A DNA stretch of 64,000 nucleotides from Blastopirellula marina DSM 3645. GTDB lineage: Bacteria; Planctomycetota; Planctomycetia; Pirellulales; Pirellulaceae. Location: NCBI RefSeq assembly GCF_000153105.1, contig NZ_CH672376.1:3192503-3256502 (forward strand), in the 5' to 3' direction. Shown piece after piece: positions 54,396 to 62,208 of the stretch. Position numbers and translations under genes: made by a program. The stretch's first letter is position 1. Every line of letters starts with the position of its first letter. The notes below the pieces were generated by a model. The model made no database searches. It was given only the letters and a program-made list of their open reading frames with translations, and was not told where the DNA came from.

Positions 54396-55549
54396 GCAAA
54401 GAACACCATCCGCAGGTTTTACCGCGTGAGTCCTATATTGATCCGACGATCTACAAAAAGGAGATTGAAACGATCCTGTTGCCGGCGTGGCATTGCGTCG
54501 CGGTGATGAGCGAATTGCCTCGCAACGGATCTTTTTTAACGTTCGACTTGTTCGAGCGCCCGATTATCCTGTGGCGAAACGAAGATGAGGTCAGCGCCTT
54601 TCTGAACGTTTGCTCGCATCGCTACTCGAAACTGACATGCAAACCGTGCGGAATCGCCGAGCGTTTGCATTGCCAATACCATGGTTGGGAATACGACGAG
54701 ACCGGCAACGTTCGGAAAATTCCAGACGCGAAAACCTTTCGTCCGCTTGCGCACGGAATGCTGGGACTTAAGCGATTTCGAGTGGAGCGCTGCGGCGAAC
54801 TGGTGTTTGTCAATCTGACAGAAGACGGTCCGAGCCTGAAAGAATTTTTAGGGAACAAGTTCGAGCTGTACGAATCCTGGTTTTCGCCAGAGATGCATAC
54901 GGCGATTGTGATGACGCGAAAGATCAACGCCAATTGGAAATGCTTGGTCGAAAACGCACTAGAAAGCTATCACACAACCGAGGTCCATCCGAAGACGTTC
55001 GGCAAGGCGCCGGCCGAGAAGGATTGCACGCATCAGCTGCACGACACTTGGACGTCGCTGTTTGTCGATTACAGTGAGGAACGCTCGTTTCGCGCGATGC
55101 TGGATCGGATCGGGCATTGGATGGTGGGACGTCAGCGGGACGGCTCTTACGAACACATTCTGCATTACCCCAACATCATGATCGCGCGATTATCGCTCTA
55201 TCGTTGGGTCGAATGCGTGGTTCCGGTTTCGCCGGATCAGTCGTTGTCGGTGGTCCGCTTGATGTGCCACATCGGCGAAAAGGGACAGCTGCGGCGATTG
55301 TGGAATCGCGGCTTTATCAGCCGGTGGGCGAATGATTTTCTGACCAAGGTCGGTTCCGAAGACGCCGAAATCCTGCCGCACATTCAAGCCGGGTTGGCGG
55401 CGGCCGATGAGCCGACCGGCGGTTTGATTTCAACACGTGAAGAACGCGTTTTTCATTTTCAAAACTATATCGAGCGTGCGAGCCAAATGACTGGTTCGGA
55501 CGACGTTAGCGAAATACTTCCAATTCGATTTTCAGGGAACGCAACATGA
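54386..55549 (+). CDS. Rieske-type ring-hydroxylating oxygenase, alpha subunit-like
   Basis: A 387-residue oxygenase whose N-terminal Rieske [2Fe-2S] site is complete: C76-x-H78 and C96-x2-H99 in VCSHRYSKL and LHCQYHGWEY. The C-terminal domain carries the mononuclear iron ligands in ENALESYHTTEVH (H196, H201) with a later Asp/Glu in GSEDAEILPHIQAGL. Family members hydroxylate or demethylate aromatic, betaine-like or aliphatic substrates and need a reductase that is not encoded here. It overlaps the end of the transferase gene by ten bases, so it is part of the operon and probably tailors the chain. Confidence 0.92.
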   Translation: MFVSKEHHPQVLPRESYIDPTIYKKEIETILLPAWHCVAVMSELPRNGSFLTFDLFERPIILWRNEDEVSAFLNVCSHRYSKLTCKPCGIAERLHCQYHGWEYDETGNVRKIPDAKTFRPLAHGMLGLKRFRVERCGELVFVNLTEDGPSLKEFLGNKFELYESWFSPEMHTAIVMTRKINANWKCLVENALESYHTTEVHPKTFGKAPAEKDCTHQLHDTWTSLFVDYSEERSFRAMLDRIGHWMVGRQRDGSYEHILHYPNIMIARLSLYRWVECVVPVSPDQSLSVVRLMCHIGEKGQLRRLWNRGFISRWANDFLTKVGSEDAEILPHIQAGLAAADEPTGGLISTREERVFHFQNYIERASQMTGSDDVSEILPIRFSGNAT

Positions 55550-56310
55550 TTAACCTCTCCGGACGTATCGCTTTGGTTACCGGAAGTTCGCGCGGAATGG
55601 GGCGAGCTTCCGCATTGCGACTTGCCGAAGCAGGCTGCGACGTCATCGTTAACTACGTCACGTCACGTACCGCCGCGATGGAAACGGCCAAGGAAATTCG
55701 CGCGATGGGACGACGTTCGTTTGTCGTCAAAGCGGATGTGAGCAAAAAGGATGACGTCGAATCGATGATGGAGTACATCAGCGAACATATTCAACAATTG
55801 GACATCATCGTCAGCAATGCGGCGACCGGCGGTTTTCGCCCGTTGATGGCGGCGAACGAAAAGCATTTTGAAAACACGTATCACACCAACGTGCTAGCGA
55901 TGCTATTTCTGGTGCAGGCCGGATTGCCGTTGCTTGAAAAAAGCAAAGGCCGCGCGAAAGTGATCGGCATCAGCAGCCATGGCTCGAACATGGCGTTGCC
56001 CTGGTACGGGCTAATCGGCAGCTCGAAAGCGGCGCTCGAAAGCTTGGCGCGCCATCTCACCTTGGAAGTCGGCGACAAAGGGGTGAACGTCAATATCATC
56101 AAGTCGGGCCTGGTCGAAACCGATTCGACCAAACGCCTGCCAGGCGCCGGCGAGATGTTCGACCATCGCAAAGACAAAACGATGATGGGTGACCGCATGC
56201 TGAGCATCGAAGACATTGCGGACGCGGTCTTGTTTCTGGCGTCGCCGTTGTCGGATCTTGTTCAAGGTGAAACGCTCGTCGTTGACGGCGGAGCCGCGGT
56301 TCACGTTTAG
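55546..56310 (+). CDS. FabL-like enoyl-ACP reductase / SDR
   Basis: A 254-residue SDR with cofactor loop TGSSRGMG (12-19) and catalytic Y154-x6-K161 in WYGLIGSSKAAL. The six-residue spacing between Tyr and Lys is that of enoyl reductases (FabI/FabL), not the three-residue spacing of ketoreductases, and stretches such as SNAATGGFRPLM resemble Bacillus FabL. It would reduce enoyl-ACP using NAD(P)H. The synthase has KR and DH but no enoyl reductase, so a trans-acting role is likely, comparable in logic to PfaD. Its ATG overlaps the preceding stop. A plain SDR acting on another substrate is the alternative. Confidence 0.82.
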   Translation: MINLSGRIALVTGSSRGMGRASALRLAEAGCDVIVNYVTSRTAAMETAKEIRAMGRRSFVVKADVSKKDDVESMMEYISEHIQQLDIIVSNAATGGFRPLMAANEKHFENTYHTNVLAMLFLVQAGLPLLEKSKGRAKVIGISSHGSNMALPWYGLIGSSKAALESLARHLTLEVGDKGVNVNIIKSGLVETDSTKRLPGAGEMFDHRKDKTMMGDRMLSIEDIADAVLFLASPLSDLVQGETLVVDGGAAVHV

Positions 56311-56346
56311 TTGATCAGGACGTAATAGCAAAGCAAGATTTTCCGC

Positions 56347-57843
56347 ATGAAGTATCACTTGTTAACCGGCGCGACAGGATTGCTTGGCCGGTACTTGATT
56401 CGCGACCTCACATTGGCCGACGTGCCTTTGGCGGTCGTCGTGCGCCGATCGCGATTTGAGTCGGCGACGCAACGGATTGAGACGGCGATGGCCTATTGGG
56501 AAGCGGAGCTCGGTCGAGCTCTCGTTCGTCCGGTCGTCTTGGAAGGAGATATCACCCAATCCGGCTTGGGACTTTCGGCCGCCGATCAAGCGTGGGTCGC
56601 TGAGAATTGCGACACGATGGTCCACTCGGCCGCATCGCTGACGTTTTACGCCGATAGCGAAGAAGGCGAACCATGGCGCAGCAATATTCTGGGGACGCGT
56701 CATATGCTGGGCCTTTGCCGCGACGCGGGGATTCGCAAATTGCATCATGTTTCGACCGCCTATATTTGCGGAACGCGTCGCGATGTGATCCGCGAAGACG
56801 AAGTTGACGTGGGTCAAGAGCCTAGCAACGACTACGAGTCGAGCAAACTAACCGCTGAGAAGGAAGTTCGCGCCGCCGATTTTCTGGATGTGCTTACCGT
56901 GCATCGTCCTTCCATTATCGTGGGAGACGCCGAGACCGGCTTTACCGTTTCGTACCACGGCTTTTACACGCCGCTACGTTTGGTTCACGCGATGGTGACT
57001 TCGTTGCCTTGGGAGTCGTTCGTTCAATGCGACCTGCTGGGAGCGTTACAGTTGGACGGATCGGAACGAAAGAATCTGGTTCCGGTCGACTGGGTCTCGA
57101 AGGCGATGACCGAGGTGATCGCTCGTCCTGACTTGCATGGCGAGACGTATCATTTCACCAACCCTAAGCCTGCGACGGTAGCCGAAATGTTGGCGGCGCT
57201 TGCATCGATGGTGATGAAGTTGGCTCGTCCGGATGAACCATTCACCGGAAATAAAAATATCTCGGTGGATGAAATTGGGGAGACGTTCCGCGAGCAAATG
57301 GGCGTGTACCAATCGTACTGGAGCGACGACCCTGCGTTTGATTCGACGCGCACCGAGCAAGCGCTGCCCGATTTGCCTTGCCCGGTCGTAGATGACGCGA
57401 TGATGGATCGTTTAATTTCATTCGCCCTAGAAAAGAATTTCGGTTGGCCGCGCGAAGCGACGGCCAAGATTAAGTTTCCGGTCGCTGAAGACTTGGCTCC
57501 TTGGTTGGCTAACGCCAACCAGCTCGCTCAGGAATCCAGCGATCGTCGGTACGTCAGTTTGCAGATTTGCGGCAGCGGCGGTGGGCAATGGCACATGATC
57601 GTAGATCATGGGCGGTTGGTCGGCGTTGGGGCGGGTTTGCAAAACGGCGACAGTCCCACTTGTTATTTAAACAGCGACACATTCACGCGATTGACGCGCG
57701 GAGAGCTGTCTTGGGAAACAGCATTGCAGTCGGGTCGTTTGGTGACGACTGGGCATGCGGCGAGTTCTGAGCAGCTCGCTCGTTGTTTTCACGATCTTGC
57801 CTCTTTGACCCGCTCCGACACCACTAATAACTGCGCCAATTGA
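56347..57843 (+). CDS. Thioester reductase-like extended SDR fused to an SCP2-like domain
   Basis: A 498-residue protein. The first 390 residues form an extended SDR of the NAD_binding_4/thioester reductase type: cofactor loop LTGATGLLGRYLIRD at 6-20, then HVSTAYICG and the YESSK (Y-x3-K) motif. Such domains reduce acyl thioesters to aldehydes or alcohols. From about residue 402 there is an SCP2-like region (YLNSDTFTRLTRGELSWETA and SGRLVTTGH), which binds hydrophobic ligands. The fusion suggests reductive release of a long acyl chain held in the lipid pocket. It begins 36 bases after the FabL-like gene. Confidence 0.8.
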   Translation: MKYHLLTGATGLLGRYLIRDLTLADVPLAVVVRRSRFESATQRIETAMAYWEAELGRALVRPVVLEGDITQSGLGLSAADQAWVAENCDTMVHSAASLTFYADSEEGEPWRSNILGTRHMLGLCRDAGIRKLHHVSTAYICGTRRDVIREDEVDVGQEPSNDYESSKLTAEKEVRAADFLDVLTVHRPSIIVGDAETGFTVSYHGFYTPLRLVHAMVTSLPWESFVQCDLLGALQLDGSERKNLVPVDWVSKAMTEVIARPDLHGETYHFTNPKPATVAEMLAALASMVMKLARPDEPFTGNKNISVDEIGETFREQMGVYQSYWSDDPAFDSTRTEQALPDLPCPVVDDAMMDRLISFALEKNFGWPREATAKIKFPVAEDLAPWLANANQLAQESSDRRYVSLQICGSGGGQWHMIVDHGRLVGVGAGLQNGDSPTCYLNSDTFTRLTRGELSWETALQSGRLVTTGHAASSEQLARCFHDLASLTRSDTTNNCAN

Positions 57844-57874
57844 AAGACACACAGCAATGAACGGGGGTAACGCC

Positions 57875-59227
57875 ATGACGGGAATGATTTCCAAAGCGGA
57901 TTCAAGCGGAGCGGCTCTTAGTGCGAAAACGCTGGAACGCGGTCGCAAGAGCATCGCGGGCGGCGATAGCAGCACGATGCGAGTTCTGCCTTATCACATT
58001 CCTCTCGTCGCAGACCGCGGCGAAGGAAGTCGTCTGTGGGATATCGACGGCAACGAGTACATCGACTTGAACATGGCCTATGGCCCGCTGCTGTTGGGCC
58101 ATCGGCCCAAGCAAGTGATCGAAGCCGTGTATCGTCAGATTTCGGAACGAGGGAGCCAGCTTGGCTTTCCGACCGAAGTGACGATTCGGGTCGCCGAAAA
58201 GTTGAAGCAATTGTTTCCGTGCATCGAACTGCTGCGATTCGCCAATTCGGGGACCGAAGCCTGCGCCTCGGCGATTCGTTTGGCTCGGACCTACACCGGC
58301 AAACGCAAGCTGATCATGTTTGAAGGTCACTATCACGGTTGGAGCGAAGCGGTCTTCACCAAGTACCACGCTCCGCTGGAGATGTTGCCAGAGTGCGGTT
58401 ATGGGCCGGCGATCCCCGGCACTACCGGCATGACCGACGCATTGGATGACGTGATCACTTGCCAATGGAACGATCTCGACGCGCTGCAGCGCTGTTTGGA
58501 AGAGCACGGCGACGAAGCGGCGGCGATCATCATGGAGCCGATCTCGGGCAACGCCGGTTTGTTGCTTCCGCGCGACGGTTACTTGGCCACGGCGCGCGAA
58601 ATGATCCATGATCGCGGCGGTCTGTTGATCTTCGACGAGGTGATCACCGGCATGCGCGTCGCTGCGGGCGGCGCCCAAGAGCACTATCTCGTTTCGCCCG
58701 ATATCACCGTCGTCTCGAAGGCGATGGGCGGCGGCTATCCGGTTGGATCGTTTGGCGCTTCGGCGGAGATCATGAGCTGCATCACCAACGGCCCGCTGTT
58801 CCACGGCGGCGTCTTCTCAGGAAATGCAGTGGTGATGTCGGCTGCCGAAGCGGTGCTCGACACCGTTCTCGCCGACAAAGACAACATTTACGCCAACTTG
58901 CATGCTCTCGGCAATCAATTGGCCGGCGGTATCGACGATATTTACAATCGTCTTGGCGTTCCGCACCATGTTCATCACCTGGGCCCGTTATTGGCCGGTC
59001 TGATCACCAAGACCGACGTCGAAGGACTGTACAACTACCGCGATGTTCGACGTCATTGCGACTTTGAACGCTACATCCAGTTCCAACACCAGATGCAGCG
59101 CAGCGGAGTTTATTTCCATCCGAACGAATTTGAACCGATGTTCCTGTCAACCGCTCATACTTCAGCCGACATCGATGAGGTTTTGGAGCGTTGGGAAGAT
59201 GGAGCCCGACAGTGTCTGGTCCGGTAA
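57875..59227 (+). CDS. Class III PLP aminotransferase (glutamate-1-semialdehyde aminomutase-like)
   Basis: 450 residues from the ATG at 57875, which has GGGGG eight bases upstream; an ATG six codons earlier is the alternative. Fold type I signatures are present: SGTEA and HYHGW for phosphate and pyridine binding, LIFDEVITG with the conserved Asp, and the Schiff-base Lys282 in VVSKAMGGGYPVGSFG. The closest familiar relatives are HemL-like enzymes. In this operon it follows a putative thioester reductase, so converting a released aldehyde to an amine is the likeliest job. It overlaps the ligase gene. Confidence 0.9.
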   Translation: MTGMISKADSSGAALSAKTLERGRKSIAGGDSSTMRVLPYHIPLVADRGEGSRLWDIDGNEYIDLNMAYGPLLLGHRPKQVIEAVYRQISERGSQLGFPTEVTIRVAEKLKQLFPCIELLRFANSGTEACASAIRLARTYTGKRKLIMFEGHYHGWSEAVFTKYHAPLEMLPECGYGPAIPGTTGMTDALDDVITCQWNDLDALQRCLEEHGDEAAAIIMEPISGNAGLLLPRDGYLATAREMIHDRGGLLIFDEVITGMRVAAGGAQEHYLVSPDITVVSKAMGGGYPVGSFGASAEIMSCITNGPLFHGGVFSGNAVVMSAAEAVLDTVLADKDNIYANLHALGNQLAGGIDDIYNRLGVPHHVHHLGPLLAGLITKTDVEGLYNYRDVRRHCDFERYIQFQHQMQRSGVYFHPNEFEPMFLSTAHTSADIDEVLERWEDGARQCLVR

Positions 59228-60693
59228 CTTCCGACACGATTTGGAGTGCGGCGCCAATCTTGGATGCTGTCGAGAACTATCGCGGCAGCATTATCGATCT
59301 TGATGCGCAGCGCGTCATTTCGGCGGACGAACTTGCCCGCGCTCGCGTGGCCTTGATCGGCGAGTTTCGCCGTCAAGGTCTGGCTTCCGGCGACCGCGTC
59401 CTGGTGACGATTGGCAATGGGCCTCTCTTTCCGGCGGCGTTAGCGGCGCTGTTGGCTTGTGAGGCCTCGCCGTTGCTGGTGCATGTGATGACTCCGCCGG
59501 CCGAGTTGGCTCGCTATTCCAAACGCTTCGGCGTGAAGTGGATCGCCAGTTTTGGGGGCGATCCGCACGTTTCGACGGTCCTGTCACGCCAACAGCAGTT
59601 GCAGCCGCTCGACGGTTGGAATCTGCTGTGGGGCGCGTTTGCGGATCCGACAAGCGTCCCTGGTCCAGAGCTGCGGGGAGTCCCGCTTCATCCAACCTCG
59701 GGTTCGACAGGCCTGCCGAAGATCGCACTTCGGCCTGGCTTTGCGGCGATGGAGGAAGCGCGGCACTATGCCGAGACGATGGCGATTTGCGAAGATGATT
59801 GCCTCTTCGCGATTCCGCCGATGAGCCATGCGTATGGTTATGGATTGACGGTGATGACGCCGCTGCTTTCCGGCGCCAGCATCGTGACGACCGCCAATTT
59901 CAGCATGAAAAAGCTGGCAGACGTCCTGCGCGACTATCCGGTGACCCTGCTGCCGATGGTCCCGGCGCATATTGACATGTTGCTGTTTGGCGGAATGATT
60001 GATTTTGGTCGGTTGCGTTGGCTGTTAACCGCCGGATCGATGATGCCGCGTCGCTCGGCGGTGCAGTTTCGCAAGAAGACAGGCGTCACCGTTTGTCCTC
60101 TTTATGGAACGACCGAAACCGGCGGAATTTCGGTCGCGACGACTGCCGACGGACAAGATGTCGATGGTCGCGTTGGCCCTGCGATGAACGGCGTCAAAGT
60201 TTGCGTTCGTCCGCCGGCGGATGCCGAGGATCAGGGACTAGAGCCCGGCGTTGGCAAGCTGCACATTCAAAGCAGCTCGATGATGGCCGGCTATCTGGAT
60301 GAGCAGGACGCGATCCTTCATCCGTGGGATGCGGACGGTTGGTTTGAGACCGGCGATCTCGCGAGAATCGCCGGCGACGCCGTGATTCATTTGCGGGGTC
60401 GTACCGGTGAAATGATTAATGTCTTGGGACTAAAAGTGGTCCCTTGCGAAGTCGAAGAAACGATCGCCGCGATGCCCGGGGTCCGAGAAGTCAAAGTTTA
60501 CGGCAGTCGCTTGGCCTCTCAAGCCGAGATCGTCAAAGCTGCGATCGCGGTTGAGCCCGGCGTGGATGAGTTGGCCATTCGAGCGTATTGCGAAGAGCAT
60601 TTGGTTTACTACAAACGCCCGCAGGCGATCGCATTGGTCGACGCATTGCCGCGTTCGCCCGCCGGTAAAATCGTGCGCGATCGACTTCCTTAG
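59212..60693 (+). CDS. AMP-dependent acyl/aryl-CoA ligase-like adenylating enzyme
   Basis: About 493 residues from the GTG at 59212, which has GGAGC in front and overlaps the preceding stop by 16 bases; the frame reaches 59191. Adenylation motifs: PTSGSTGLPKIALRPG (P-loop), LYGTTETGG, GWFETGDLARI and PAGKIVRDRL with the catalytic Lys. It activates a carboxylic acid as acyl-AMP and passes it to CoA or a carrier. The substrate class cannot be read from sequence; no carrier domain is fused. It probably supplies either a starter or the acyl partner of the condensation protein that follows. Confidence 0.88.
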   Translation: MSGPVTSDTIWSAAPILDAVENYRGSIIDLDAQRVISADELARARVALIGEFRRQGLASGDRVLVTIGNGPLFPAALAALLACEASPLLVHVMTPPAELARYSKRFGVKWIASFGGDPHVSTVLSRQQQLQPLDGWNLLWGAFADPTSVPGPELRGVPLHPTSGSTGLPKIALRPGFAAMEEARHYAETMAICEDDCLFAIPPMSHAYGYGLTVMTPLLSGASIVTTANFSMKKLADVLRDYPVTLLPMVPAHIDMLLFGGMIDFGRLRWLLTAGSMMPRRSAVQFRKKTGVTVCPLYGTTETGGISVATTADGQDVDGRVGPAMNGVKVCVRPPADAEDQGLEPGVGKLHIQSSSMMAGYLDEQDAILHPWDADGWFETGDLARIAGDAVIHLRGRTGEMINVLGLKVVPCEVEETIAAMPGVREVKVYGSRLASQAEIVKAAIAVEPGVDELAIRAYCEEHLVYYKRPQAIALVDALPRSPAGKIVRDRLP

Positions 60694-60722
60694 TGATAGG
60701 CCTAACCGCCGGGAGCTTGCCG

Positions 60723-62114
60723 ATGTCGCAAGTCGCTGACGTTTCGCAAACGGAGTTCAACGCATCGTTGAACAAACTATTTCCTCTGCCGCTTTCTCCG
60801 GTAGAGAAGTTCATGTTCGCCGATGGTCGGGCGCAATACCCGATGATGTGCGACGCCGAGGCGCGCTTTCAAGGGACCATCGAGCGGGGACCCTTTGAGG
60901 AAGCGCTGGAGTTCGCACTGAGCCGCGCTCCGATCTTTCGCAGCGTCATTGAACACGACAAAAAGCGGGGCGACGTCTGGCGCCTGACCGACCTTCGTCC
61001 CGAAGTTGATTGGAACGACTATGGCGCTGACCATGAAACTTGTTACGACGACCTGATCGACCTCCGCCAGAATGTGGGGCTGCGCGTCTACGTGCGCAGC
61101 GGCAGTGAGCGGTCGTCGATCATGTTCCACTTTCATCATGCGTGCGCCGATGGAGTGGGCGCTTTTGCTTTTATCGAAGATTTTCTGGCCGGCTACAACA
61201 ACGCGACGCCGGGAGCCAAACCGGTGACTCCGCGCAAGCTAGAGCCAGGTCGTTTGTTGAATCGTTGCAATTCGGCGTTAGAAAATCCGACCTGGGTGAA
61301 AGGACTGCGAGACGTCGCGAGCGGCGTCGCCAGCGCGTTTCGCTTTTTTGCAGAACGTCCGCTGCCGCTCACCAGCGGATTGCCGACGATAACGACTAAC
61401 GCAACGCGCAAACAAAATGGCTTTGTAACGCAAGAATTGTCGCACGAGACGACGGTCGCACTGCGACGATTTTCGTCGGAGTCCAAGGTGACGCTCAACG
61501 ATTTGCTCTTGCGTGATTTGTTTTTGACGGTGCACGAGCAAATTGAGATGCAGGGTTTTCCAATCCGACGTCGACAACTGCGAGTGTTGATGCCGCAAAA
61601 CTTGCGCGGCCGCGGCGATAGCGCAATGCCGACGACCAATGATGTTGGATTCGCCTTTTTGACGCGCCGCGGCGATCTTTGCAATATGCCCGATGCGCTC
61701 CGCAAATCCTTAGCCTGGGAAACCGGCGCGATTCGCTCGGATCGACTGTCGCGGTACTTCATTGGTGGTCTGGCCGGGATTCAATCGGTCGGAGCACAAC
61801 CTTGGATCGTGAACGGCAAGTTTTGTTTTGCGACCGCCGTGTTGACCAATTTTGGTAATTCCTGGCGGCGTTTCGCCACCAAGTTGCCGGTGGCGAACGG
61901 CGGATTGGTCGCTGGCGACGTCGTCTACGATTGCTTGATAGGCGTGCCTCCGGTTCGTCCCCGCACGGCCGGCGCTTTTAGCGTCACCACGACTGCGGAC
62001 AAAATCTTTTTGACTCTCAAGCAAGATCCGTTCTTCTTCACGCGGGAAGAATCGGAGGACCTGTTGGCTCTTTTCGCTCAAAAAGTGACGCAAACGGCCG
62101 AACTGGCCCGCTAA
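60723..62114 (+). CDS. Stand-alone condensation-domain acyltransferase
   Basis: 463 residues from the ATG at 60723 (GGGAGC upstream); the frame opens at 60693. The HHxxxDG motif of NRPS condensation/CoA-dependent acyltransferases is at 138-144 (HHACADG), and a second-half structure with FATAVLTNFGNSW and a DFGW-like region fits the two-lobed fold. Such free-standing proteins (for example Pap-type acyltransferases) join an acyl thioester to an amine or alcohol. It is the last gene of the operon and would be well placed to acylate an amine made by the aminotransferase. A wax-ester-synthase-like activity is an alternative. Confidence 0.82.
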   Translation: MSQVADVSQTEFNASLNKLFPLPLSPVEKFMFADGRAQYPMMCDAEARFQGTIERGPFEEALEFALSRAPIFRSVIEHDKKRGDVWRLTDLRPEVDWNDYGADHETCYDDLIDLRQNVGLRVYVRSGSERSSIMFHFHHACADGVGAFAFIEDFLAGYNNATPGAKPVTPRKLEPGRLLNRCNSALENPTWVKGLRDVASGVASAFRFFAERPLPLTSGLPTITTNATRKQNGFVTQELSHETTVALRRFSSESKVTLNDLLLRDLFLTVHEQIEMQGFPIRRRQLRVLMPQNLRGRGDSAMPTTNDVGFAFLTRRGDLCNMPDALRKSLAWETGAIRSDRLSRYFIGGLAGIQSVGAQPWIVNGKFCFATAVLTNFGNSWRRFATKLPVANGGLVAGDVVYDCLIGVPPVRPRTAGAFSVTTTADKIFLTLKQDPFFFTREESEDLLALFAQKVTQTAELAR

Positions 62115-62129
62115 ACGGCCCTCGTTTAG
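62111..62129 (+). terminator. Hairpin at the end of the biosynthetic operon
   Basis: CTAAACG, a five-base loop and CGTTTAG form a perfect seven-base-pair stem that includes the stop codon of the condensation gene. No T tract follows, so it may be an RNA-stabilising hairpin or a weak terminator. Confidence 0.45.
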
Positions 62130-62155
62130 GTTAGTGATTGAGTGCAACATTCCGC

Positions 62156-62161
62156 TATAAT
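62156..62161 (+). promoter_or_regulatory. Possible -10 element before the next gene
   Basis: A perfect TATAAT lies about 48 bases before the start at 62209. No good -35 box is found at the normal distance, so the assignment is tentative. It would separate the cytochrome-type gene from the operon. Confidence 0.35.
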
Positions 62162-62208
62162 GGAATCGATTGCGAGCCACTTTCTCCCGCCTAAAAATTG
62201 CCGACCGT

